A stretch of DNA of 9,642 nt, from positions 1 to 9,642 of the forward strand of contig JBBKXA010000151.1 of NCBI GenBank assembly GCA_037969235.1. The letters are read 5' to 3'. The position numbers were made by a program, and so were the translations under genes. Of this stretch, positions 1 to 7,134 are shown piece by piece (the first letter of the stretch is position 1; each line of letters opens with the position of its first letter). Source of the stretch: TMED27 sp037969235. Its GTDB lineage: Bacteria; Pseudomonadota; Alphaproteobacteria; Micavibrionales; Micavibrionaceae. The notes beneath the pieces are model-generated. The model was given only the letters and a program-made list of their open reading frames with translations, searched no databases and was not told the origin of the DNA.

Positions 1-1
1 G

Positions 2-2608
2 CGCTATCCCGATTGCCTTCTTTTCTATCGCATGGGCGATTTTTATGAGATGTTCTTCGAAGATGCCGTAACCGCCGCCCAAAACCTCGATATTACCCTC
101 ACCAAACGCGGCAAATCCGATGGCACCGACATCCCGATGTGCGGCGTCCCGTTTCATTCCTATGAGCCATATCTGGAAAAGCTCATCCGCAATGGCTATA
201 AAGTCGGCATCTGCGAACAAACAGAAACCCCAGATCAAGCCAAAGCGCGCGCAAAAGCCGAAGGCCGCCCCACATCAAAATCCCTCGTCAACCGTGATGT
301 GGTGCGCGTGGTCACACAAGGCACACTGACCGAGGACTCGCTCCTCGATGCCCGCGAAAATAATTATTTAAGCGCTCTAGTCGAAATAGGCGGACAGTAC
401 GGCATTGCATGGGCGGAGCTTTCCACCGGCTCATTCATGGTGCAACCTGTGCTTCACGACAATGTCCAAGCCGCGTTAGAGCGTATAAATCCGCGCGAAA
501 TCCTCCTCCCCGATACGCTTACCAATCTGATCGCACATGACCCACGCATGACCCGCCAAGCCTCATCATTATTCGACAGCGAAAATGCCCGCAAAAAACT
601 CCAAAATCTTTTCGGTGTTAACACATTGGAGGGCTTGGGCGCATTTTCTCGCGCTGAAATTTCTGCCGCTGGCGCGTTAATTGATTACATTGAACGCACC
701 CAAATCGGCAAAATCCCCTATCTCGAAAAACCACGCCAGCTCAGCAATACAGCCGCGATGGAAATTGACGCCGCCACACGCCGTAATCTCGAAATCACAC
801 GCACACAAAATGGCGAGCGCAAAGGCAGCCTCCTCGCCACAATCGACCGCACCATCACGGGCGCTGGCGCACGCTTGCTTCATGCCTGCCTCTCAGCACC
901 GCTCACCGATATGAATGAGATTGAACGCCGCCTAAACCGCGTTGAATATTTTACCGCGCAAGCCTCATTGCGCGCGCAAATACGTGAATACCTCTCCGCA
1001 ATGCCGGACATGGAGCGCGCTTTATCGCGCATATCCGTAGATCGCGGCGGGCCACGTGATCTAGCTGCAATCCGTGATGGCTTAACGCAAATCGAAATCA
1101 TAAGAAGCGCATTACAAATGCACGATGGCGCAAGCGCGGTTTTATCCGACACACTCAATGCCATCAAAGACGAACGCCCCATCGCCGACCTCCAAGATAA
1201 ACTCACCTCCGCGCTTGACGATTCCCCGCCTATGCTTGCCCGTGATGGTGGTTTCATCAAAAAAGGCTATTACAAAAAACTCGATGAGCTCAAAACACTC
1301 AAAGAAGAAAGCCGCCGCCTCATTGCCGCACTCCAAAACAAGTACCAAAAAGACACAAAAATCGACGCTCTAAAAATTAAATTCAACAACGTCCTCGGCT
1401 ATTTCATCGAAGTTACCGCCAAACACGGCGACAATATGATGACACGCGCAAACACCAAAGACGCGCCTTATATTCATCGCCAAACCTTGGCCAACGCCGT
1501 GCGCTTCACCACCACCGAACTCGCGGAATTAGAACGCGACATATCCTCCGCGGGTGAAAAAACCCTTGCAATTGAATTAGAGATTTTCGAAGAATTGACC
1601 CAAAACTGCACCACCCTATCCAGCGAAATAGGCGCCCGCGCCCGCGCCATTGCCGCACTCGATATGTCCACCGCTCTCGCCCAACTCGCGATAGATCAAA
1701 ACTACACCCGCCCTAAACTCGATAATTCACTTGCCTTTGATATCCACCAAGGCCGCCACCCTGTCGTCGAGGCCGCACTCACCAAATCACACGAAAGCTT
1801 CGTGCCCAATGATTGCGCGCTGCAACCCGCGGATCATCTCTGGCTGCTCACAGGGCCGAACATGGCGGGTAAATCTACATATTTGCGTCAAAATGCACTC
1901 ATTGCAATTCTCGCACAAACAGGATCATTCATCCCCGCCGCATCGGCGCATATTGGCATCATTGACCGTGTCTTTTCCCGTGTCGGCGCAAGCGATGATC
2001 TGGCACGCGGACGCTCTACCTTCATGGTCGAAATGGTGGAGACCGCAACTATCCTCAACCAAGCCACCCAAAAATCCCTAGTCATACTCGATGAGATAGG
2101 GCGCGGGACAGCCACATTTGACGGCCTGTCTATCGCATGGGGGTGCCTCGAACACCTCCACGACGTCAATAAATGCCGCGCTCTGTTCGCCACCCATTAC
2201 CACGAATTGACCGCACTAACATCACGCCTAGACGCATTATCGTGTCATTCTATGCAAGTCAAAGAATGGAAAGGCGACATCGTATTCTTGCATGCCGTAA
2301 TCAATGGCGCCGCAGATCAATCCTACGGCATTCATGTTGCAAAACTGGCAGGGCTGCCCGATGCGGTCATCGCGCGCGCAAAAACCATCCTCGCCAAATT
2401 ACAAACTGGCGAACAATCGGGAAACCTCGCCAAACTCACCGATGATCTACCGCTATTTAACACCCTCAAAAATGAACCGCCGCAAACCGTATCATCGCCA
2501 TTGCAAGATATATTATCCACGCTCAATCCAGACACATTATCACCGCGCGAAGCGTTGGAAAAACTCTATGAATTAAAAGCATTAAGTGCGGAAACAGAAC
2601 TCTCATAA
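2..2608 (+). CDS. mutS: DNA mismatch repair protein MutS (5' end outside window)
   Basis: MutS binds mismatches and small loops in DNA and, with ATP, recruits MutL to start repair in the cytoplasm. The open frame continues through the left edge (codons for RYPDCLLFYR precede the first ATG at base 32), so the true start lies upstream. Counting from that internal Met, the mismatch-reading Phe-x-Glu motif is at residues 4-6 (FYE). The Walker A motif GPNMAGKS is at 608-615, Walker B VILDE at 684-688 followed by IGRGTATFDG, and the conserved ATHYHEL follows. The C-terminus has LPLF, a possible beta-clamp-binding motif, and the NPDTLSPREALEKLYELKAL tail typical of the MutS tetramerisation segment. 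The 868 visible codons are close to the usual total of about 850-890, so little is missing. All key residues are intact. The 3' end overlaps the convergent Hpt gene by 43 bases. Confidence 0.98.
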   Translation, partial: RYPDCLLFYRMGDFYEMFFEDAVTAAQNLDITLTKRGKSDGTDIPMCGVPFHSYEPYLEKLIRNGYKVGICEQTETPDQAKARAKAEGRPTSKSLVNRDVVRVVTQGTLTEDSLLDARENNYLSALVEIGGQYGIAWAELSTGSFMVQPVLHDNVQAALERINPREILLPDTLTNLIAHDPRMTRQASSLFDSENARKKLQNLFGVNTLEGLGAFSRAEISAAGALIDYIERTQIGKIPYLEKPRQLSNTAAMEIDAATRRNLEITRTQNGERKGSLLATIDRTITGAGARLLHACLSAPLTDMNEIERRLNRVEYFTAQASLRAQIREYLSAMPDMERALSRISVDRGGPRDLAAIRDGLTQIEIIRSALQMHDGASAVLSDTLNAIKDERPIADLQDKLTSALDDSPPMLARDGGFIKKGYYKKLDELKTLKEESRRLIAALQNKYQKDTKIDALKIKFNNVLGYFIEVTAKHGDNMMTRANTKDAPYIHRQTLANAVRFTTTELAELERDISSAGEKTLAIELEIFEELTQNCTTLSSEIGARARAIAALDMSTALAQLAIDQNYTRPKLDNSLAFDIHQGRHPVVEAALTKSHESFVPNDCALQPADHLWLLTGPNMAGKSTYLRQNALIAILAQTGSFIPAASAHIGIIDRVFSRVGASDDLARGRSTFMVEMVETATILNQATQKSLVILDEIGRGTATFDGLSIAWGCLEHLHDVNKCRALFATHYHELTALTSRLDALSCHSMQVKEWKGDIVFLHAVINGAADQSYGIHVAKLAGLPDAVIARAKTILAKLQTGEQSGNLAKLTDDLPLFNTLKNEPPQTVSSPLQDILSTLNPDTLSPREALEKLYELKALSAETELS

Positions 2609-2919
2609 AGCGGACGCAATGCGCCGACATGCTCCGATAACGCATCAAAATGCACCGCGCCATCAACAACATCTTTTGATAAACGCTCCAAAGCCGCGGC
2701 TCTATTCTTTAATATAACCAATCCTAAATTGCCACTTGATGAAGCAAAAGGATGCGCCGCATTAAAAATTTTCTGCGCGTCGCCCTCTGCAAAACCCTCG
2801 TCAATAGCCAATAAATAAAGCGGTGTGCTATCGATATAAACCCGTTTAATATCGTCGTAACTATCGCCCATAAAATCTATAAGCTCGTTTAAAAAATCAG
2901 GATCAATTAATTCACTCAT
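2566..2919 (-). CDS. Small single-domain histidine phosphotransfer (Hpt) protein
   Basis: This 117-residue protein is predicted to be all-helical and to consist of one Hpt domain, which would pass phosphoryl groups between response-regulator receivers in a phosphorelay. The recognisable part is AAHPFASSSGNLG around residues 54-66. It matches the Hpt signature H-x-L-K-[GS]-S-S-x-x-L-G, with His56 as the candidate phosphorylation site. The Lys normally three residues after the His is Ala59 here, which is odd. The start is supported by AAGGAG at 2926-2931, six bases before the ATG. No kinase or receiver gene is in the window, so the partner is unknown. The gene ends in TAG inside the mutS 3' end. 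The Hpt fold is well supported by the motif; actual phosphotransfer activity is inference. Confidence 0.8.
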   Translation of the reverse strand: MSELIDPDFLNELIDFMGDSYDDIKRVYIDSTPLYLLAIDEGFAEGDAQKIFNAAHPFASSSGNLGLVILKNRAAALERLSKDVVDGAVHFDALSEHVGALRPLYESSVSALNAFNS

Positions 2920-2955
2920 AGCGTGCTCCTTATATAATATATTTTACACTAAATC

Positions 2956-2984
2956 TTGCGTTCGCGCACCGTTTTGCTTATAAA
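2956..2984 (+). promoter_or_regulatory. Candidate sigma-70-like promoter for the ferredoxin-NADP reductase gene
   Basis: TTGCGT (2956-2961) and TATAAA (2979-2984) are separated by exactly 17 bases. The -10 hexamer ends seven bases before the ATG at 2992, so transcription would begin at or next to the start codon and give a leaderless or nearly leaderless mRNA. This agrees with the absence of a Shine-Dalgarno sequence before that ATG. The call rests on eye-matching to the consensus only. Confidence 0.4.
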
Positions 2985-2991
2985 AAGCGCC

Positions 2992-4041
2992 ATGAGTGAA
3001 ATTATAAAAACCGATGCATTAGTGATAGGCGCAGGGCCATGCGGCCTTTTCTGCGCGTTTGAACTAGGATTGCTAGATATTAAGTGCCATTTCATTGATA
3101 TTCTTGATCGCGCTGGCGGCCAGTGTGCGGAATTATATCCTGAAAAACCCATCTACGACATCCCCGCCTACCCCGAAATTTCTGGCCAAGAGCTTACCGA
3201 CAGGCTCATGGAGCAAATCGCCCCATTCAAACCCACCTTCCATTTTCAACAAATGGCCGAAAAGCTTGAACAAAACGCCGACGGCGGCTGGCGCTTGACC
3301 ACCGATATTGGCACAATATTCGATGCCAAAGTCATTATCATTGCCGCAGGTGGCGGCAGCTTCATGCCCAAAAAACCGCCCATCCCAGGCATCGAAGAAT
3401 ACGAGAATACATCCGTATTCTATGCCGTGCGAAAAATGGATCAATTCCGTGATAAAAAAATCGCGATTGTCGGCGGCGGCGATTCCGCATTGGATTGGAC
3501 ACTCAACCTTGCCCCGCTTGCGCAATCTATGACTCTCATTCACCGCCGCGACAATTTTCGCGCCGCCCCCGACAGCGTTGGTAAAATGCGCGGCCTCGTC
3601 AGCGAAGGACGCATGAATCTTGAAATCGGACAAGTCAAAGAATTAAAAGGCACCAACGGTAAACTTCAAGCCATTATCATCGACGACAAAGAACACGGCA
3701 CACGCGAAATCGCATGTGACACGCTCCTGCCCTTCTTTGGTCTAACCATGAAACTCGGCCCTATTGCCAATTTCGGCCTAAATTTGCATGAAAACCTTGT
3801 CCCCGTGGACACCGAGAAATTCCAAACCAGCACCGCAGGAATCTTTGCCGTAGGCGATATCAACACCTACCCCGGCAAACTCAAACTCATCCTAAGCGGT
3901 TTCCACGAAGCCGCGCTCATGTCACGCGAAGCCTTCCGCATCATCTACCCCGATGCAAAACTAAAATTCGAATACACCACCTCAAGCTCCAGCCTACAAA
4001 AAAAGCTCGATGTCGGCGACAAAGAAAAGAAATGCGCTTAA
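2992..4041 (+). CDS. Ferredoxin/flavodoxin-NADP+ reductase, YumC (thioredoxin reductase-like) type
   Basis: A cytosolic FAD enzyme expected to move electrons between NADPH and ferredoxin. The 349-residue protein has the FAD dinucleotide motif GAGPCG at 13-18 and the AGGQCAELYPEKPIYDIP block at about 41-58. The NADP-binding GGGDSA is at 161-166, with HRRDNFRA at 184-191 for the 2'-phosphate. The second FAD motif, TAGIFAVGD, is at 281-289. The CxxC redox pair of true thioredoxin reductases is absent from the NADPH domain (GGGDSALDW continues with no CxxC), which points to the FNR branch. I chose the ATG at 2992. A TTG at 2956 would add 12 residues (RSRTVLLIKSA) that do not belong to the fold and would place the start on the -35 candidate. 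The gene is convergent with cysK, with a 27-base gap. The FdxA encoded about 1 kb away is a plausible partner, by inference. Confidence 0.93.
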   Translation: MSEIIKTDALVIGAGPCGLFCAFELGLLDIKCHFIDILDRAGGQCAELYPEKPIYDIPAYPEISGQELTDRLMEQIAPFKPTFHFQQMAEKLEQNADGGWRLTTDIGTIFDAKVIIIAAGGGSFMPKKPPIPGIEEYENTSVFYAVRKMDQFRDKKIAIVGGGDSALDWTLNLAPLAQSMTLIHRRDNFRAAPDSVGKMRGLVSEGRMNLEIGQVKELKGTNGKLQAIIIDDKEHGTREIACDTLLPFFGLTMKLGPIANFGLNLHENLVPVDTEKFQTSTAGIFAVGDINTYPGKLKLILSGFHEAALMSREAFRIIYPDAKLKFEYTTSSSSLQKKLDVGDKEKKCA

Positions 4042-4068
4042 TTTAATAAGAACTGTTTCGCCTTAGCC

Positions 4069-5052
4069 TTAGCCTTCGCTGCCGAACCCATCAAACAACG
4101 CGGTAGACAGATAGCGCTCTGCCATACTCGGGATCATCACAACAATGCGCTTTCCCGCATTCGCCGATAATTTGGCCACTTCTTTCGCTGCCGCCAAAGC
4201 CGCGCCTGATGAAATACCGCATGGCAAGCCTTCAAGCTTTGCCATCTCTCGCGCCATCTCAAGCGCTGTCGCGCTATCGATTTTCACCACAACATCAATC
4301 ATATCAGTATTGAGATTTTCAGGAATAAACCCTGCACCGATTCCTTGAATTTTATGAGGCCCTGGCTCTCCGCCAGAAATAACCGCGCTTTCCGCTGGCT
4401 CTACGGCATAGGTCTTAAGCTCGGGATTTTTCTGCTTCAAAGCATCGGAAACACCCGTAATCGTACCGCCAGTTCCCACACCAGCGACAAAAATATCGAC
4501 CTTACCGTCCATATCATTCCAAATTTCCAAAGCCGTTGTATCGCGATGGATTTGCGGGTTTGCAGGATTATCAAATTGCCCGGGCATAAATGCGCCCTTA
4601 TGCTCACTCATCAAAGCTGTAGCACGATCAATCGCGCCTTTCATCCCTTGTTCCATAGGCGTCAAGTGCAACTCCGCGCCTAAAAGCATAAGCATTTTGC
4701 GCCGTTCCACAGACATGCTCTCGGGCATAGTCAAAATTAATTTATACCCTTTTTGCGCACACACAAAAGCCAAGCCAATCCCCGTATTCCCAGATGTTGG
4801 CTCAATAATCACGCTCTTGCCGGGCTGAATTTTCCCCGCCGCCTCTGCCGCTTCAATCATAGACAAGGCAATACGATCCTTTACCGAAGATAACGGATTG
4901 AAAAAATCCAACTTCGCGTATATATCCGCCTCCAAGCCGTATTTTTCCTTAAATTTCGAAAGACGAACAATCGGCGTATTGCCAATCGTCTCTAACATAT
5001 TTTCGTAGATACGGCCTCGACCTATTTGTTTGTTTGCTTGAACATCACTCAT
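4069..5052 (-). CDS. cysK: Cysteine synthase A (O-acetylserine sulfhydrylase)
   Basis: A PLP enzyme that makes L-cysteine from O-acetylserine and sulfide in the cytoplasm. The 327 residues are the normal family length. ENMLETIGNTPIVRL lies at about 17-31. The Schiff-base lysine is Lys58 in SSVKDR, the substrate loop PTSGNTG is at 85-91, and the PLP-phosphate loop GVGTGG is at 191-196. KIQGIGAGFIPENL follows at 234-247 and GISSGAA at 279-285. Ending FDGFGSEG, it lacks the long tail seen in cystathionine beta-synthase and has no CBS domains. The ATG has AAGGAG at 5059-5064, six bases upstream. It lies 24 bases downstream of fdxA on the same strand and is probably co-transcribed. A second in-frame TAA follows the stop two codons later, created by a short CCTTAG tandem repeat. 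A CysM or cystathionine beta-synthase-like role is possible, but the motifs favour CysK. Confidence 0.95.
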   Translation of the reverse strand: MSDVQANKQIGRGRIYENMLETIGNTPIVRLSKFKEKYGLEADIYAKLDFFNPLSSVKDRIALSMIEAAEAAGKIQPGKSVIIEPTSGNTGIGLAFVCAQKGYKLILTMPESMSVERRKMLMLLGAELHLTPMEQGMKGAIDRATALMSEHKGAFMPGQFDNPANPQIHRDTTALEIWNDMDGKVDIFVAGVGTGGTITGVSDALKQKNPELKTYAVEPAESAVISGGEPGPHKIQGIGAGFIPENLNTDMIDVVVKIDSATALEMAREMAKLEGLPCGISSGAALAAAKEVAKLSANAGKRIVVMIPSMAERYLSTALFDGFGSEG

Positions 5053-5076
5053 AAAATTCTCCTTAACGTTTTAAAT

Positions 5077-5415
5077 TTAATCGCCTTCACCTGGCTCGGC
5101 ACTAAAATGATCTTCCAACTTATTTGGTACATCTTTCATTTCTTCCGCTTCAGCCATTGGCGGACGCGTTTCCGTGATGTTTGGCCACTTCTCCGAATAT
5201 TCCCGATTTAACTCAATCCATTTTTCCGCCTCTTCATCACTATCGGGCAAGATTGCATCAATCGGGCATTCTGGCTCGCATACACCGCAATCAATGCACT
5301 CATCAGGCGAGATCACCAACATGTTCTCCCCCTCATAAAAGCAATCCACAGGACACACTTCCACACAATCGGTATACTTACACTTGATGCACACATCCGT
5401 GACTACAAATGTCAT
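5077..5415 (-). CDS. fdxA: Seven-iron ferredoxin [3Fe-4S][4Fe-4S], FdxA type
   Basis: A small acidic cytosolic electron carrier of 112 residues. The cysteines at 9, 12, 17, 21, 25, 40, 43, 46 and 50 reproduce the spacing of the Azotobacter-type 7Fe ferredoxin. The first group has C-x2-C-x4-C-x3-CP, where the 3Fe cluster site lacks the middle ligand of a normal 4Fe motif. The second group is a full C-x2-C-x2-C-x3-CP. The acidic C-terminal extension (from about residue 58, with PDSDEEAEKW and a terminal AEPGEGD) is typical of the bacterial FdxA group. The start has AGGGAG at 5422-5427, six bases before the ATG. It is first in a likely fdxA-cysK unit, with the ferredoxin reductase gene just beyond cysK. 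Which enzymes it reduces cannot be read from the sequence. Confidence 0.95.
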   Translation of the reverse strand: MTFVVTDVCIKCKYTDCVEVCPVDCFYEGENMLVISPDECIDCGVCEPECPIDAILPDSDEEAEKWIELNREYSEKWPNITETRPPMAEAEEMKDVPNKLEDHFSAEPGEGD

Positions 5416-5546
5416 CGGCTACTCCCTAACAAAAAAACCACAGCATATAAACTAAGCCGCACGGCGCGGTAAAACAAGAGTGAAAAATCGTATAAAACAC
5501 CAGCAATGATCTGGAAAGCTTTTAACAAATCGTTATAGTAAGGCGC
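5416..5546. other. Divergent intergenic region between fdxA and the lipoprotein gene
   Basis: This 131-base region must hold promoters for both directions. Toward the lipoprotein gene, TATAGT (5534-5539) ends seven bases before the ATG, but no good -35 hexamer lies 16-18 bases upstream. Toward fdxA, only the AGGGAG ribosome site (5422-5427) is clear. A GC-rich imperfect inverted repeat (CCGC at 5457-5460 with GCGG at 5466-5469) stands out in an AT-rich setting and could be an operator or a small hairpin in the fdxA leader. No RNA gene or ORF was recognised. Confidence 0.5.
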
Positions 5547-6086
5547 ATGAATAGATTCAAATTCACGGCCCTAACTGCCTTAACGCTCCTATGCTGTGCA
5601 TGCGCCAGTGATTCTAAGTCTCCAATAGAGCCTGAAAAAAAGATCGTCAAAGACGACCCAACAAATGAAGCGTTAATCGAATCTCTACGACGCACCCTCG
5701 AAAAATCCGGAGCACCGCTCGCTACCAGTTATAAATTCGTGCGCATAGACCTCAATAACGATGGCCGCCGCGACGCGCTCATGATGCTTAAAACGCCGTA
5801 CGGGTATTGGTGTGAAGTCAATGGTTGCACCATGATGATATTCAAAGCCAACGCAAAAGATTTCACACTTATCAACAAAACCGCGCCCATCCGCGAACCT
5901 GTATATGTAAGCAATTATCGAACGAATGGCTGGAAAAACTTGATCGTGCGGGTTTCTGGCCGTGCTGACAAAGCAAAAAACGTATCCATGCAATTTGATG
6001 GCCGCGCCTACCCCAAAGACCCCTCAAGACTTCGCCCCTTTAGAGGTGACGCAACAGCGGGAAGCATCAGAGTATTATATCAATAA
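5547..6086 (+). CDS. Predicted outer-membrane lipoprotein of unknown function
   Basis: A 179-residue protein with a classic N-terminus: a basic start (MNRFK), a hydrophobic stretch to about residue 18, then LLCCAC. Cys19 is the most likely lipidated residue (Ala at -1), although Cys at -3 is atypical for a lipobox. Ala20 at +2 would favour the outer membrane. The mature part has DLNNDGRRD at 68-76, which fits a DxNxDGxxD calcium-loop or VCBS-like pattern. YWCEVNGCTMMIF follows, where Cys89 and Cys94 could form a disulfide, then GWKNLIVRVSG and FDGRAYP. This order (D-x-N-x-DG, WC...GCT, GW..L-V, FDG..YP) resembles small secreted proteobacterial proteins of unknown role. The ATG has only a weak AAGG, three bases upstream; a TATAGT at 5534-5539 suggests a near-leaderless transcript. 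It is monocistronic and ends 3 bases from the convergent TerB-like gene. Confidence 0.8.
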   Translation: MNRFKFTALTALTLLCCACASDSKSPIEPEKKIVKDDPTNEALIESLRRTLEKSGAPLATSYKFVRIDLNNDGRRDALMMLKTPYGYWCEVNGCTMMIFKANAKDFTLINKTAPIREPVYVSNYRTNGWKNLIVRVSGRADKAKNVSMQFDGRAYPKDPSRLRPFRGDATAGSIRVLYQ

Positions 6087-6089
6087 AGG

Positions 6090-6572
6090 CTATTTTTTAT
6101 CTTTATCAAAACGCTGTTTTAAAAACGCACTACGAAATGAATACACAGCACGTTTAAGCGACGTATCCTCGGCGATGCGCGCCTCTGAATCTGCGTCATC
6201 CTCAAGCTCTAGGGTTACCCTACCGATCAAATCATCAACATCACCATGCTGCAAATGCAATTCTTTCAGCTTAAGCATAGCCTCTTGCTCTTCCGGCCCA
6301 TATTCCCCGTCAATATAAACCAAATCACGCGCAATCTTAAAAAATACCGCCTGATCCTGCACATCGGATATACCCTTAAACATCTCAATAATATCCTGCG
6401 GGTTTTTGGCATCGTCCATCAACACACGGTGCTGCTCGCGACTAAAAGGAACATCTTCAAACGCCTCAGCCATAAAGCGCACTTCTTCCTCGCTCACCAC
6501 ATCATCGACATGCACCATCGCAAACAATGTGCGCCACATGTAGAACTGACTGTTGGTAACAGCATCAGACAT
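6090..6572 (-). CDS. TerB-like domain protein
   Basis: A 160-residue, highly acidic, predicted all-helical soluble protein. It carries the two repeated motifs of TerB-like domains: HVDDVVSEEE at 21-30 and YIDGEYGPEE at 86-95. Both are of the form [HY]-x-D-[DG]-x-x-x-x-E-E and are thought to bind metal in TerB. It ends in a basic tail (LKQRFDKDKK). No other tellurite-resistance (ter) genes are present, so a resistance role should not be assumed; similar proteins are common in proteobacteria with unknown function. The ATG lies four bases after the stop of the upstream yqeY-like gene, and its ribosome site would lie inside that gene's last codons (CTGGGG), so the two are probably translated as a coupled pair. 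No signal peptide or membrane segment is visible. Confidence 0.75.
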   Translation of the reverse strand: MSDAVTNSQFYMWRTLFAMVHVDDVVSEEEVRFMAEAFEDVPFSREQHRVLMDDAKNPQDIIEMFKGISDVQDQAVFFKIARDLVYIDGEYGPEEQEAMLKLKELHLQHGDVDDLIGRVTLELEDDADSEARIAEDTSLKRAVYSFRSAFLKQRFDKDKK

Positions 6573-6576
6573 TTTA

Positions 6577-7035
6577 CTACCCCAGCTTGACCTTCACCAC
6601 GCCGCCAACTTTATTCATATCGAGCTGGCCAGCATATTTCGTTTTTAAAATACCCATAACCTTGCCCATATCTTTAATACTGGTCGCATGTGTTTCCGCA
6701 ATAGCTTCAGCAACAGCGGCCTCCGCTTGCGCATCATCCAATTGCTGCGGCATGAATGTACGAATCACATCAATCTCCGCTTCTTCGCGCTCCGCCAATT
6801 CTTCGCGGCCTGCATCACAATACATCGAAGCAGATTCTTGACGCTGTTTGACCATCGATTGCAACATTGCCAAAATTTCCACATCATCAATGCCATCAGA
6901 ATTGCCCTTTGAACGCGCCGCAATGTCGCGGTCTTTCATCGCAGCAATCATCAAACGTACGGTTGACAGCGCCGTTTGATCTTTATTTTTCAGCGCTTCT
7001 TTCATCGCTGCATTAAAATCTTCACGTTTTCCCAT
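6577..7035 (-). CDS. GatB/YqeY domain protein
   Basis: A 152-residue cytosolic protein matching the stand-alone YqeY family, whose fold resembles the C-terminal tRNA-binding domain of the amidotransferase subunit GatB. Its role in bacteria is not firmly known; tRNA-related function is family inference. Visible signatures are FNAAMKEALKNKDQTALSTVR near the N-terminus, DGIDDVEILAMLQSMVKQRQES at about 47-68, TFMPQQL at 93-99 and SIKDMGKVMG at 119-128. I start at the ATG at 7033-7035, where family alignment begins and a clear AAGGA sits seven bases upstream. An in-frame ATG at 7077 would add 14 residues (DGAPKCNGKKEKT...) with no family similarity. It is head-to-head with carA and four bases upstream of the TerB-like gene. 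Confidence 0.9.
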   Translation of the reverse strand: MGKREDFNAAMKEALKNKDQTALSTVRLMIAAMKDRDIAARSKGNSDGIDDVEILAMLQSMVKQRQESASMYCDAGREELAEREEAEIDVIRTFMPQQLDDAQAEAAVAEAIAETHATSIKDMGKVMGILKTKYAGQLDMNKVGGVVKVKLG

Positions 7036-7042
7036 GGTTTTT

Positions 7043-7047
7043 TCCTT
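7043..7047 (-). promoter_or_regulatory. Ribosome binding site that decides the yqeY-like start
   Basis: Read on the minus strand, AAGGA sits in a purine run (GGAAAAAAGGAAAAAACC) with a seven-base spacer to the ATG at 7035. The upstream in-frame ATG at 7077 has only a weak AAGAAG-type sequence, so the shorter protein is preferred. Confidence 0.7.
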
Positions 7048-7134
7048 TTTTCCGTTGCATTTGGGCGCTCCGTCCATTAGTTATCTTCTTTTAGCGACAT
7101 CTTTTCAAAAAAGCGAGCTAGAAAGAAATTATAT

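Noticed and set aside
880..1260. 126-codon open frame antisense to mutS
   Set aside because: It is inside intact mutS, of Ser/Arg-rich random composition, with no ribosome site or family signature.
2956..2991. TTG start adding 12 residues to the ferredoxin reductase
   Set aside because: The added residues do not fit the FAD-binding N-terminus, there is no ribosome site, and the TTG coincides with the candidate -35 box.
3133..3633. 166-codon open frame antisense to the ferredoxin reductase gene
   Set aside because: It lies wholly within a well-supported gene, its protein shows no recognisable family, and it looks like a by-product of the codon bias on the other strand.
2992..4041. Thioredoxin reductase as the identity of this flavoprotein
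   Set aside because: The CxxC redox motif of the NADPH domain is missing; the sequence blocks fit the YumC-type ferredoxin-NADP reductases.
4059..4076. Short CCTTAG tandem repeat as a terminator or regulatory repeat
   Set aside because: It has fewer than three units, forms no stable hairpin with a T-run, and is most simply the doubled TAA stop of cysK.
6087..6110. T-rich stretch between the lipoprotein and TerB-like genes as an intrinsic terminator
   Set aside because: Only a very weak AAAG/CTTT pairing is possible and there is no GC-rich stem.
7036..7077. Upstream ATG of the YqeY-family gene
   Set aside because: The 14 extra residues have no family similarity, while the ATG at 7035 has a well-spaced AAGGA.
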